NCBI RefSeq assembly: GCF_040359615.1
Contig: NZ_CP132942.1
Span: 744,001-808,000, forward strand
Length of the DNA stretch: 64,000 bases
Direction of reading: 5' to 3'
From: Tunturibacter psychrotolerans
Lineage (GTDB): Bacteria; Acidobacteriota; Terriglobia; Terriglobales; Acidobacteriaceae
Shown here: piece by piece, positions 49,706-57,507 of the stretch
Numbering within the stretch: the first letter of the stretch is position 1
Layout: the number at the start of each line of letters is the position of its first letter
The notes under the pieces: model-generated
Database searches by the model: none
What the model was told of the DNA's origin: nothing
Seen by the model: only the letters and a program-made list of their open reading frames with translations
Made by a program: the position numbers and the translations under genes

Positions 49706-49714
49706 TTATCCACA
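49706..49714 (+). promoter_or_regulatory. Consensus DnaA box upstream of dnaB
   Basis: TTATCCACA is a perfect consensus DnaA box, 79 bp before the dnaB ATG. A single box suggests DnaA control of dnaB expression rather than an origin; no cluster of boxes was seen. Confidence 0.6.
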
Positions 49715-49793
49715 GCTTGCACAGCGCCACCAGCCTTCCACAGGCATGGAGCTTAGGGTAGAGAGACCCGGGTGCAGGTAAGGTTAAAGATTC

Positions 49794-51173
49794 ATGGCTA
49801 CATACCCCCATATTGTCGGAGAGCAGGAGCGACCCACGTCGGTGCATGCCGAGATGACTATTCTCGGCGGAATGCTGGTGGAGCCGGTTGCGATCATCGA
49901 CGCGACGATGCTGCTGAAGACAGATGATTTTGCGCTGGACTCACACCGGAAGATCTACGATGCGATGCTGCATCTGGTTGAGGTCGGGCATGCGGTCGAT
50001 ATTGTCACGGTTGCCGACTACCTGAGTAAGAAGAAGGAACTCGATTCGGTGGGCGGCCTGCCGTATCTCGCTTCGCTGAGCGAGGGGTTACCGCGGAAGC
50101 TGAGTATCGAGAGCTATGTTCGTATCGTTCGCGACAAGAGCCTGATGCGGCAGTTGTTGACGGTTTGCGATATGGGGATGATCGAGGCCTCGGACCAGAG
50201 TCGCGAGGCGATCGATGTGCTGAACCAGGTGTCGAGCCGGTTGACCGAGATTTCGGAACATGCGGTGACCGGTGGGTTCTCGGATATCACGGCCATTGTG
50301 AAGGAGTCGTTTGGGTCGATTGATGCGCTGTATGAGCAGGGGCGCGAGGTCACGGGGCTGGCGACGCACTATCTCGAGTTTGACCGGATGACGAGCGGGT
50401 TGCAGGAGTCGGAGTTGACGATTATTGCGGCTCGGCCTTCGATGGGCAAGACGGCCTGGGCGATCAATATTGCGGAGAATGCGGCGGTGCGCGGAGGGAA
50501 GGTTGTTGCGGTGTTCTCGCTTGAAATGAGTAAGGCGAGTCTGCTGCGCAGAATGCTGGCCTCGCAGGCGCTGGTGAACTCGAAGGCGATTCAGACCGGG
50601 ATGCTGATGCGCGACGACCGTTCGAAGCTGGTCAGCGCGCTGGAGCGGCTGATGGAGTCGAAGATGTTTATCGACGATACGCCGGGAATTACGCTGGCGG
50701 AGATGCGGGCTAAGGCTAGACGGCTGAAGCAGCAGCATGGGTCGCTGGACCTGATTGTGATTGATTATCTGCAGCTAATGACGGGCTCGGCGGGGGGACA
50801 GAAGGGGTTCGAGAATCGCACGCAGGAGGTCTCGGCGATCTCGCGTGGGCTGAAGGCGCTGGCCAAGGAGATGAAGGTGCCGGTGGTGGCGCTGTCGCAG
50901 CTGTCGCGTGCGAGTGAGCAGAGGGGTGGCGACAAGAAGCCGCTGCTGAGCGATCTGCGGGAGTCGGGTTCGATTGAACAGGATGCGGACGTGGTGTGCT
51001 TCATTCATCGCGAGGAGTACTACGATCGCGAGAATGAAGACCTGAAGGGTAAGGCTGAGATCATCATTGCGAAGCAGAGGAATGGGCCTACTGGGAGTAT
51101 TCAGTTGGCGTATTTGGCGGACTATACGCGGTTCGAGAATCTGTCGCATTCCGGGGATTCGGGCGGATATTAA
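49794..51173 (+). CDS. dnaB: Replicative DNA helicase DnaB
   Basis: This has 459 residues. The N-terminal helical domain (EQERPTSVHAEMTILGGMLV) interacts with primase. The RecA-like domain shows Walker A AARPSMGKTAWAINIA, Walker B LDLIVIDYLQLM and the DLRESGSIEQDADVV motif. It is the ring helicase of chromosome replication. There is no intein and the length is normal. A DnaA box lies upstream. Confidence 0.97.
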   Translation: MATYPHIVGEQERPTSVHAEMTILGGMLVEPVAIIDATMLLKTDDFALDSHRKIYDAMLHLVEVGHAVDIVTVADYLSKKKELDSVGGLPYLASLSEGLPRKLSIESYVRIVRDKSLMRQLLTVCDMGMIEASDQSREAIDVLNQVSSRLTEISEHAVTGGFSDITAIVKESFGSIDALYEQGREVTGLATHYLEFDRMTSGLQESELTIIAARPSMGKTAWAINIAENAAVRGGKVVAVFSLEMSKASLLRRMLASQALVNSKAIQTGMLMRDDRSKLVSALERLMESKMFIDDTPGITLAEMRAKARRLKQQHGSLDLIVIDYLQLMTGSAGGQKGFENRTQEVSAISRGLKALAKEMKVPVVALSQLSRASEQRGGDKKPLLSDLRESGSIEQDADVVCFIHREEYYDRENEDLKGKAEIIIAKQRNGPTGSIQLAYLADYTRFENLSHSGDSGGY

Positions 51174-51322
51174 TTCCTTGGGTTGGTGGGTTGTCGTATC
51201 GCTTTCTGTAAGGCGACTTAGCGGAACCTGTTGCTGACTTTGAGTGGAATCGTCGATTTGAATTTTGGATCTTCGTGCTGGCTGACGTGCTATAAACTGC
51301 GCTAGCGATTAGCGCGAATCTT

Positions 51323-52612
51323 ATGGATGCTGCCAACCAGCGGGACCTGCTGTTGCCGGATGCTCTGCCGTCTGTTCTCGGTGAGGCCAAGGTCAGGGGC
51401 GACCGGCCGTGGATCTTCGGTCTGCTTGTCGCGCCGTCGGCTGTGGTTGCCAATGGGATCGTACAGGGTGGTGTGCTGGGATATCTGCTGACGCAGCAGG
51501 GCATGAGGATCGACGTCGCATCCCATTGGCTCTCCATCCTGGCGCTACCTACCTCGCTCTATTTTCTCTACAGTCCGCTGACAGACTTCCTGCTCAAGCG
51601 GCGTACTTGGCTGATGCTTGGTTCGATCGGCGCTGCTGTGCTGATGCTGCTCGCGTTTCACCAACAAAGCATCGCGGCGCCTGCTCCACTGCGGCTTATT
51701 CTGCTTAGCGGATGCCTTACACAGCTTGTGTTTGCGAGTTGTGGAGGCATGATGGGAACGCTTCACTCGGACAAGTCCCGGCACACCGCGTGTGGTTTCT
51801 TTCAGGCTGGCTCTCTGGCTTTCGGCGCGCTTGCAACGTGGTTATTGATTCGCGAAAGCACGCGCATGCCTGCGGCATCGCTTGGCTGGATGGCAGCCGC
51901 CATGATCGGACTTCCGAGCGTCTTGGCTTTTTTCGCACCGCATCAGCCCGTGGTGCGTAGCTCCGGGCTTCTGCAGACGCTCAGGATTCTGGGTCGCGAG
52001 TGCAAGGCCACCTTTCTGCGCTGGGACTCCGTTCCCTATCTGATATACGTGCTTTTGCCGGCAGGCACCGGCGCGGCGATTGGACTACTTCCGAGCATCG
52101 CGCAGTCTTACGGCATTAGTAGTGACCAGATTGCGTGGATGAACGGCTTGATAGGAGCCTTCGCGATTGCCGCAGGCTCGATGGTGACAGCGCTGTTTCC
52201 GACTCGTTGGGGAATCGCACGTCCTGCTCTCGTTGTCTACATTTTGAACGCACTGATTCTTGCCGGAATGGCGTTTGGGCCGATGCGGCCGTGGAACTAT
52301 CTCAGCGCTACGATCCTGTATCTGTTTACGACGGGCTGCTGTTACTCGACCTCAACTGCGATCGCACTTGAGTTCATCGGAGAATCGGGCAAGAGCGGCA
52401 GTGGACGTTTCTCAGTTATCAACGGCCTCATCAACGTTCCGGTGCTGCTGATGATCTCTGTTGATGGATGGGGTGCGGCTCGATGGGGAGCACGTGGGTT
52501 GCCCGCCATCGAGTGCGTGGCAGCTCTGGCGGCGAGTATTCCTATGTTGATTTTCGTCTGCCTGCGGCCACTTCGTCCTACCGTGATCGAGACCACACAA
52601 GTCGAATCGTGA
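51323..52612 (+). CDS. MFS transporter, AmpG-like
   Basis: This has 429 residues with about 12 hydrophobic segments (IFGLLVAPSAVVANGIVQGG, then LAFGALATWLLIRE and ILGRECKATFLRWDSVPYLI). The overall pattern with a central loop after TM6 is that of the major facilitator superfamily. The N-terminal loop structure (LALPTSLYFLYSPLTDF) recalls AmpG-type permeases. Substrate and direction are unknown. It stands alone after dnaB. Confidence 0.85.
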   Translation: MDAANQRDLLLPDALPSVLGEAKVRGDRPWIFGLLVAPSAVVANGIVQGGVLGYLLTQQGMRIDVASHWLSILALPTSLYFLYSPLTDFLLKRRTWLMLGSIGAAVLMLLAFHQQSIAAPAPLRLILLSGCLTQLVFASCGGMMGTLHSDKSRHTACGFFQAGSLAFGALATWLLIRESTRMPAASLGWMAAAMIGLPSVLAFFAPHQPVVRSSGLLQTLRILGRECKATFLRWDSVPYLIYVLLPAGTGAAIGLLPSIAQSYGISSDQIAWMNGLIGAFAIAAGSMVTALFPTRWGIARPALVVYILNALILAGMAFGPMRPWNYLSATILYLFTTGCCYSTSTAIALEFIGESGKSGSGRFSVINGLINVPVLLMISVDGWGAARWGARGLPAIECVAALAASIPMLIFVCLRPLRPTVIETTQVES

Positions 52613-52776
52613 TGTCGTCAGTTGGCGATGGCCGGCTGCGATTGTGTTGAGTTAGGCGATGGTTTCGGATGGGATCTCACCAGTTTCTAAAATCTGATTC
52701 AGAACGGGTATTCGACTGAATTTAAATGTTGGTGTGTCCTGGGCTTAGAATCCGGTATCGCTCAGGAGGTTTCCAA

Positions 52777-53322
52777 ATGAATCTCAAGTGGATCCGGTCG
52801 GCCGCAATCGGTCTTGTTCTTTCGACACTTTTTATGGTGCGATGCGAAGCTGACGCCCAGAGTAAGGCTGACGAAAGTTCTGTGAGAAATGTACCGCGGG
52901 CATTTGCAGCGGCATGGGCCAAGCATGATGGGACGCAGCTTTCAAAGATCATGTCCGAAGATGTTGACTTCGTAAACGTCTCTGGCGAGTGGCTGCGTGG
53001 GAGGTCGGATTTCGCTCTGTTTCATAGCCGGCTTCTGTCTGGGCGCTTCAAGGATTCGACAGTCACGCCTTTGACGACTTCGGTGCGATTCCTGCGGCCA
53101 GACCTGGCGGTGCTTCACTGGAGTTGGAGAATCGACGGCGACAAAAACCTCGACCTGACGTCCCGTAAAACACGTTTTGGCCTGTTCACGATGATTGTTG
53201 AGAAGAAGGATGGGACGTGGTTGGTTACTGCGGCGCAGAATACCAATCACGTTCCTCCTCCGAATCCGGACCCGGAGATGGAAGGGATTAAACTGGGCAT
53301 CCTCTTCCCAACGGAACAGTAA
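52777..53322 (+). CDS. Secreted SnoaL/NTF2-like protein
   Basis: An ATG at 52777, after a strong CAGGAGG SD, gives 181 residues; the frame is open to 52726 but lacks an SD there. It has a signal peptide (SAAIGLVLSTLFMVRCEA). The body has a SnoaL-like (nuclear transport factor 2-like) fold, shown by NVPRAFAAAWAKHDGTQLSK, MSEDVDFVNVSGEWLRGR and KKDGTWLVTAAQNTN. Such SgcJ/EcaC-type proteins bind small molecules, often as isomerases or steroid-like ligand binders. No catalytic residues can be assigned. Confidence 0.82.
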   Translation: MNLKWIRSAAIGLVLSTLFMVRCEADAQSKADESSVRNVPRAFAAAWAKHDGTQLSKIMSEDVDFVNVSGEWLRGRSDFALFHSRLLSGRFKDSTVTPLTTSVRFLRPDLAVLHWSWRIDGDKNLDLTSRKTRFGLFTMIVEKKDGTWLVTAAQNTNHVPPPNPDPEMEGIKLGILFPTEQ

Positions 53323-53367
53323 ATCATTGATTCCCGCTGCACCGCAGTCGGGTCCGGACGGCTGCGG

Positions 53368-54264
53368 TTATGGCTTGGGAGCTGCGCCGATTGAGTTGAG
53401 GTCGGTGATGGTTTCGGCGGGGAGTTGGAGGGATGCGGCTCCCAGGTTTTCGCGGAGATGGGTTAGCGACGAGGTGCCGGGAATGAGAAGGATGTTGGGT
53501 GAGCGATGGAGGAGCCAGGCCTGGGCCACCTGCATCGGGCATGAGTTGAGGGACTCTGCGACGTCGTTGAGCTTCTCGGATTGGAGTGGGGTGAAGCCTC
53601 CGAGGGGGAAGAACGGGACATAGGCGATGCCTTGTTTTGCGAGGTCGTCGATGAAGGCGTCGTCGTGGCGGTGGGCTATGTTGTAGAGGTTCTGGATGCA
53701 GACGATCTTGGCGATCTTCTGTGCTTCGGCGAGCTGGGTGGGCGAGACGTTGCTGAGGCCGAGGTGCTGGATGAGGCCTTGCTGCTGGAGTTCGGCTAGT
53801 ACGGTGAGGGGTTCGGCGATGGAGCCTTCGGTGGGACGCTCGATTCCGCCTACGCGGAGGTTCACTACGTCGAGCTTGTCGAGGCCGAGGTTGCGGAGGT
53901 TGTCGTGAATGCCGTCGATGATCTCCTGCCGGGAGAGCGCGGGGATCCAGGATGCGTCTGCGCCGCGGCGGGCGCCGATTTTGGTGACGATGACGAGGCC
54001 GTCGGGGTAGGGATGGAGCGCTTTTTTGATGATCTGGTTGGTGACGTGGGGGCCGTAGAAGTCGCTGGTGTCGATGTGATTGACGCCTGAGGCGATGGCT
54101 TCGCGAAGGACGTCGAGGGCGGTGTCCATGTCGCGCGGTGGGCCGAAGACGTGGGGGCCGGCGAGTTGCATTGCGCCGTAGCCCATGCGGTTCACGGTCA
54201 TGGTGGTGTTGGGGAGTGTGAAAGGGCCGCCAAGTTTGGCGTTGAGTTCGGTTTGCTGCGTCAT
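53368..54264 (-). CDS. Aldo/keto reductase
   Basis: This has 298 residues. The N-terminus has the substrate-barrel opening MTVNRMGYGAMQLAGPHVFG, the catalytic Tyr in HIDTSDFYGPHVTNQIIKKA and Lys in LVIVTKIGARRG. The C-terminal NADPH part has LIPGTSSLTHLRENLGA. Aldo/keto reductases reduce carbonyls with NADPH. It is divergent from a TetR-type regulator, which probably controls it. Confidence 0.92.
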   Translation of the reverse strand: MTQQTELNAKLGGPFTLPNTTMTVNRMGYGAMQLAGPHVFGPPRDMDTALDVLREAIASGVNHIDTSDFYGPHVTNQIIKKALHPYPDGLVIVTKIGARRGADASWIPALSRQEIIDGIHDNLRNLGLDKLDVVNLRVGGIERPTEGSIAEPLTVLAELQQQGLIQHLGLSNVSPTQLAEAQKIAKIVCIQNLYNIAHRHDDAFIDDLAKQGIAYVPFFPLGGFTPLQSEKLNDVAESLNSCPMQVAQAWLLHRSPNILLIPGTSSLTHLRENLGAASLQLPAETITDLNSIGAAPKP

Positions 54265-54352
54265 TCTGTTGCTCCTCTTATTTGTTCGTGAGTTGCGGTC
54301 GTCGTGGCTACCTGTGGTTAGATGAAGAAAGCCTCAGGTAAGGAGTTCGCAT

Positions 54353-55006
54353 TTGCCTCAACGTTCCCCAATACTGTTAGAGCCTCGTAAACACCCGGTT
54401 CAGGCACGGTCGGCGGCGAGCGTGGACGCGATTCTTGAGGCCACCACTCAGGTTTTGCTGAGTGTCGGGAAGGAACGGCTGACCACGACGAAGGTGGCGT
54501 TGCGGGCGGGTGTGTCGGTTGGGACGTTGTATCAATACTTTCCGAATAAGAGTGCGTTGCTGCAGGCTGCTTTGACGCGTCATCTCGACGAGGTGACGGC
54601 GGCGATGGAACGCGTGTGCCGGGAGCAGAGGGGGAAGACTCTGAAGGAGATGGCTACGGCTTTGATCAATGCGTTTCTTGAAGCGAAGATGCGGGATGCG
54701 AAGACGAGTGTGGCGCTTTATTCGGTGAGCTCGGATGTGGATGGGGTGAAGATTGCGCAGCAGAGGGGATTGCACACGAACAAGGCGGTGGTTGGGATGC
54801 TGGCGACGTCGTGCGAGCCGTTGACAAAAGATCCGCAATTGGTGGCTTCGATGATGCAGAGTGCAATGGCTGGAGTTAGCCGGCGATTGCTGGAATCGGC
54901 TGCTCCTGAGAAGCAGTTTGAAGCTTTGCGGCAGGAGCTGATCTTCTTTGTTTGTGCGTATTTGGACGCCTGCTCGGTGGAGTCGCTGGCTACGGCTCAG
55001 ATTTGA
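54353..55006 (+). CDS. TetR-family transcriptional regulator
   Basis: A TTG start with SD AAGGAG 8 nt upstream gives 217 residues. The N-terminal HTH (LLSVGKERLTTTKVALRAGV, then SVGTLYQYFPNKSALLQAAL) is typical of TetR. The C-terminal helical domain (CEPLTKDPQLVASMMQSAMA) would bind an unknown ligand. It is divergent from the aldo/keto reductase across an 88-bp gap, where its operator should lie. Confidence 0.92.
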   Translation: MPQRSPILLEPRKHPVQARSAASVDAILEATTQVLLSVGKERLTTTKVALRAGVSVGTLYQYFPNKSALLQAALTRHLDEVTAAMERVCREQRGKTLKEMATALINAFLEAKMRDAKTSVALYSVSSDVDGVKIAQQRGLHTNKAVVGMLATSCEPLTKDPQLVASMMQSAMAGVSRRLLESAAPEKQFEALRQELIFFVCAYLDACSVESLATAQI

Positions 55007-55125
55007 ACCAATTGAGTAATCTTTGCTGCTTCTGAGGGTGAAGATCGCTGAAGACTACTGACAGCACGGTGTCAGGAGGGTGTCAGTAAGCTGACTCTGT
55101 GATCGCTACTAACAGAGGAGGCAGT

Positions 55126-55509
55126 ATGAAGGGACAACCGAAGTCTGGCGCGGTGTGGTTTGAGATTCCATGCGCCGATCTGGATCGGGCAGCGCGGTTC
55201 TACGAGACGATTCTCGATCGCAGAATGCATCGTGAAGAGTTTGGTGAGCCGAGGGATTTGATGAGAGTGTTTCCTGCGGCTCCGGGTGGCGTGACCGGGG
55301 CGCTGGTGAAACGGCCGTTTCGCAAGCCTGGTGGCGGCGGGACGATGGTTTACCTGAACTGCGATGGGGAGCTCGACGCTGTGATTGGGAGGGTTCGTGA
55401 CGCGGGAGGTTTGATTTTGATGCCACGGACGCTGATTCCTGGGCATGGTGCCTTTGCCTGCTTGAAGGATTCGGAGGGGAATCATATTGGGTTGCATACT
55501 TCGATTTGA
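55126..55509 (+). CDS. VOC-family (glyoxalase/bleomycin resistance) protein
   Basis: The ATG at 55126, with SD AGAGGAGG, gives 127 residues. It has paired beta-alpha-beta modules: AVWFEIPCADLDRAARFYET in the first half and FACLKDSEGNHIGLHTSI at the end. The pattern suits metal-dependent VOC enzymes or binding proteins; the reaction is not known. Copy D of the repeat follows 2 nt after its stop. Confidence 0.88.
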   Translation: MKGQPKSGAVWFEIPCADLDRAARFYETILDRRMHREEFGEPRDLMRVFPAAPGGVTGALVKRPFRKPGGGGTMVYLNCDGELDAVIGRVRDAGGLILMPRTLIPGHGAFACLKDSEGNHIGLHTSI

Positions 55510-55511
55510 AT

Positions 55512-55630
55512 GCTCAATGCCCGCCGCGCGCTGGCCAATGCCCGCCGCGCGCTGCTCAATGCCCGCTGCGCGCGGGGCGGTCACTTCGTGACGGGTATAC
55601 CCCTTCGGGTGGCGCTCCCGTTGGTCGCGT
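55512..55630 (+). repeat. 3'-end intergenic repeat, copy D, with 21-bp tandem expansion
   Basis: The left part is three tandem 21-bp units beginning CAATGCCCGCC (starts 55515, 55536, 55557; the third reads CAATGCCCGCT). The right part has the family core: CCCGC-tgcgc-GCGGG stem (a third paired variant), GTCAC-ttc-GTGAC and CTCCCGTTGGTCGC. It begins 2 nt after the VOC stop. Confidence 0.85.
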
Positions 55631-55673
55631 GGCGAAGCCGGTGTACACCCCACGAAGTGGGTAGGATGGGTGC

Positions 55674-56399
55674 ATGAGACGGGCCGATAGACTCTTCCGG
55701 ATTGTACGGATCTTGCGCGGTGGCAGATTGCAGACGGCGCGGATGCTGGCGGAGAAGCTGGAGGTGTCGGAGCGGACGATCTATCGGGATGTGCGTGATC
55801 TGCAGATTTCGGGGATGCCGATTGAGGGGGAGGCCGGAGTGGGGTACACGCTGCGGCGTGATATGGACCTGCCTCCGCTGATGTTTACTCGGGATGAGTT
55901 GACGGCTTTGGTGCTGGGTGCTCGGATGGTACAGGCCTGGGGCGGGGCGTCGAGCGTGGCCTCGGCTGACCAGGCGTTGCAGCGGATTGAGGCGGTGCTG
56001 CCTGCGGATCTTCGCGAGCGGGTGGACGCGATTCTGATGTATGCGCCGGGGCACAGGATGGTGCAGCCTTTGAAAGAGCGGCTGGATGTGCTGCATGATG
56101 CTTGTATTGGCCGGCGAGTGCTGGGGTTTGGCTATTCGAAAGAGGATGGGCAGAACAGCGAGCGTGAGGTTAGACCGCTTGCGCTCTATTTTTGGGGTGG
56201 TGCGTGGACGCTGGCGGCGTGGTGCGAGCTGCGGAAGGATTTCAGAGTGTTTCGAATTGACCGGATGCAGGAGGTCCAGGTGTTGCGGCGCGAGTTTGTG
56301 CAGAAGAAGGGGCAGCGACTCGAGGACTTCGTGCGCGAGGCGAAGAAAGGGGCGGCGGTGTATGACGCCGCGATCCAGGCAGTCGCCGTGCAGAGTTAG
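55674..56399 (+). CDS. YafY-type HTH/WYL transcriptional regulator
   Basis: This has 241 residues. The N-terminal DeoR-like HTH opens RRADRLFRIVRILRGGRLQT and includes AEKLEVSERTIYRDVRDLQI. The WYL domain follows, ending in WGGAWTLAAWCELRKDFRVF and RIDRMQEVQVL. WYL proteins bind ligands, often nucleic-acid derivatives. It overlaps the response regulator by 4 nt on the opposite strand at 56396. The target is not shown. Confidence 0.92.
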   Translation: MRRADRLFRIVRILRGGRLQTARMLAEKLEVSERTIYRDVRDLQISGMPIEGEAGVGYTLRRDMDLPPLMFTRDELTALVLGARMVQAWGGASSVASADQALQRIEAVLPADLRERVDAILMYAPGHRMVQPLKERLDVLHDACIGRRVLGFGYSKEDGQNSEREVRPLALYFWGGAWTLAAWCELRKDFRVFRIDRMQEVQVLRREFVQKKGQRLEDFVREAKKGAAVYDAAIQAVAVQS

Positions 56400-56911
56400 T
56401 TCAGGGCGTAGGTTGCCGGCCGGGAAGAGTCGTCTACTGGATAGGACTGCAAGTTTGCCGCGTTCTTTTGAGAGAGACACTCGGAGACTCGCTTGAGCAT
56501 GTCGGTGGGATGGACGGGCTTTGTCAGGGTGGTGAAGGTGTGTCCGGCTTCGCGAGCCTTCTCGAGCAGATCGACGGTCGCGGCTTGTCCGGAGAATAGG
56601 AGGATTCTGCAGGTGGGAACGGACTGTGCGAGGGTGATGGCGAGTTCGACGCCGGTCATTCCGGGCATCATGACGTCGGAGATGACGAGATCGGGTGGGG
56701 TGCTTCGTGCGATCTCGAGGGCTGCGAGGCCGTCGTAGGCGGTCATGGTGGAGAAGCCACTGCGGGAGAGGATCATCGAGAGGGTGTCGGCGATGATGCG
56801 TTCGTCGTCAACGATCAGTATGAGCGGCTTATTTTTATCGGGGAGGGCCACGACGTCTTCGGTGGGAACTTCGGCTACTGGAACGACTTCAAATTTCAGA
56901 TTGTTAGCCAC
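56396..56911 (-). CDS. Response regulator, receiver domain only
   Basis: This has 171 residues with a short N-terminal lead (~1-28). The CheY-like receiver shows acidic pocket VDDERI, phospho-acceptor Asp in VISDVMMPGMTG, Thr/Ser in ILLFSGQA and Lys in TTLTKPVHP. No output domain follows, so it should act by protein contact. Its histidine kinase is not in the window. The C-terminus is variable. Confidence 0.92.
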   Translation of the reverse strand: MANNLKFEVVPVAEVPTEDVVALPDKNKPLILIVDDERIIADTLSMILSRSGFSTMTAYDGLAALEIARSTPPDLVISDVMMPGMTGVELAITLAQSVPTCRILLFSGQAATVDLLEKAREAGHTFTTLTKPVHPTDMLKRVSECLSQKNAANLQSYPVDDSSRPATYALN

Positions 56912-57126
56912 GGTCTTACCTCATGAACAAACCCTAGACTTCTTTTTCTTATATGGGTTAACTCTTTTAAATGTGTAGGTTATGCGGGAGCTTAGGCTCT
57001 GCTAAATAAAGCAACCGATAAATTGAAGGGTACATCTATTTAGTGTTACGTTATTTTTACGTTAGGTTTAGAGAACGATCACCCCCAGGGGGAACCTTGA
57101 CTAGCGACGAAGTGTCTTTGAGGGGA

Positions 57127-57381
57127 ATGAAGTTCGAGTCGGTGCTGCAGGCAAATGTTCCCAAGGGCAGAGATGGGAAGCACAAGGAGATCATCACGCA
57201 GTTGTTGAGCGATATCGCTCAGTTGGCTCCGGGAAGCGCGCTGAAGATTCCGTTGGCGGAGTTGCCGGACTCGAAGGAGAATGTTCGGTCGGCACTGAGC
57301 CGCGCGGCGCGGCAGCACCAGATCGACCTTGCTACTTCGAGCAATGATGAGTTTTTGTTTGTCTGGAAGACGGATAAGTAA
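57127..57381 (+). CDS. Small conserved acidobacterial protein of unknown function
   Basis: An ATG at 57127 gives 84 residues starting MKFESVLQANVPKGRDGKHK. An upstream TTG at 57097 (after GGGGGAACC) is an alternative, and the frame opens at 57043. The core ALKIPLAELPDSKENVRSAL reads like a small DNA- or RNA-binding helical fold (helix, loop, helix) with basic tail (ALSRAARQHQIDLA). Repeat copy E follows 37 nt after the stop. The function is unknown. Confidence 0.7.
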   Translation: MKFESVLQANVPKGRDGKHKEIITQLLSDIAQLAPGSALKIPLAELPDSKENVRSALSRAARQHQIDLATSSNDEFLFVWKTDK

Positions 57382-57418
57382 ATTTCTGCTGTAAACGCGG
57401 ATACTTTTGAATGCTTTG

Positions 57419-57500
57419 TCCTGCCGGACGGGGCCCACTTCGCGTGGGGCGGTCACTTCGTGACAGGTATATCCCTTCGGGTGGCGCTCCCGTTGGTCGC
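57419..57500 (+). repeat. 3'-end intergenic repeat, copy E
   Basis: This starts TCCTGCCGGACGGG 37 nt after the stop of the small gene. The central stem is CCCAC-ttcgc-GTGGG, followed by GTCAC-ttc-GTGAC and CTCCCGTTGGTCGC. It lies between convergent genes. Confidence 0.9.
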
Positions 57501-57507
57501 GAGCTGG

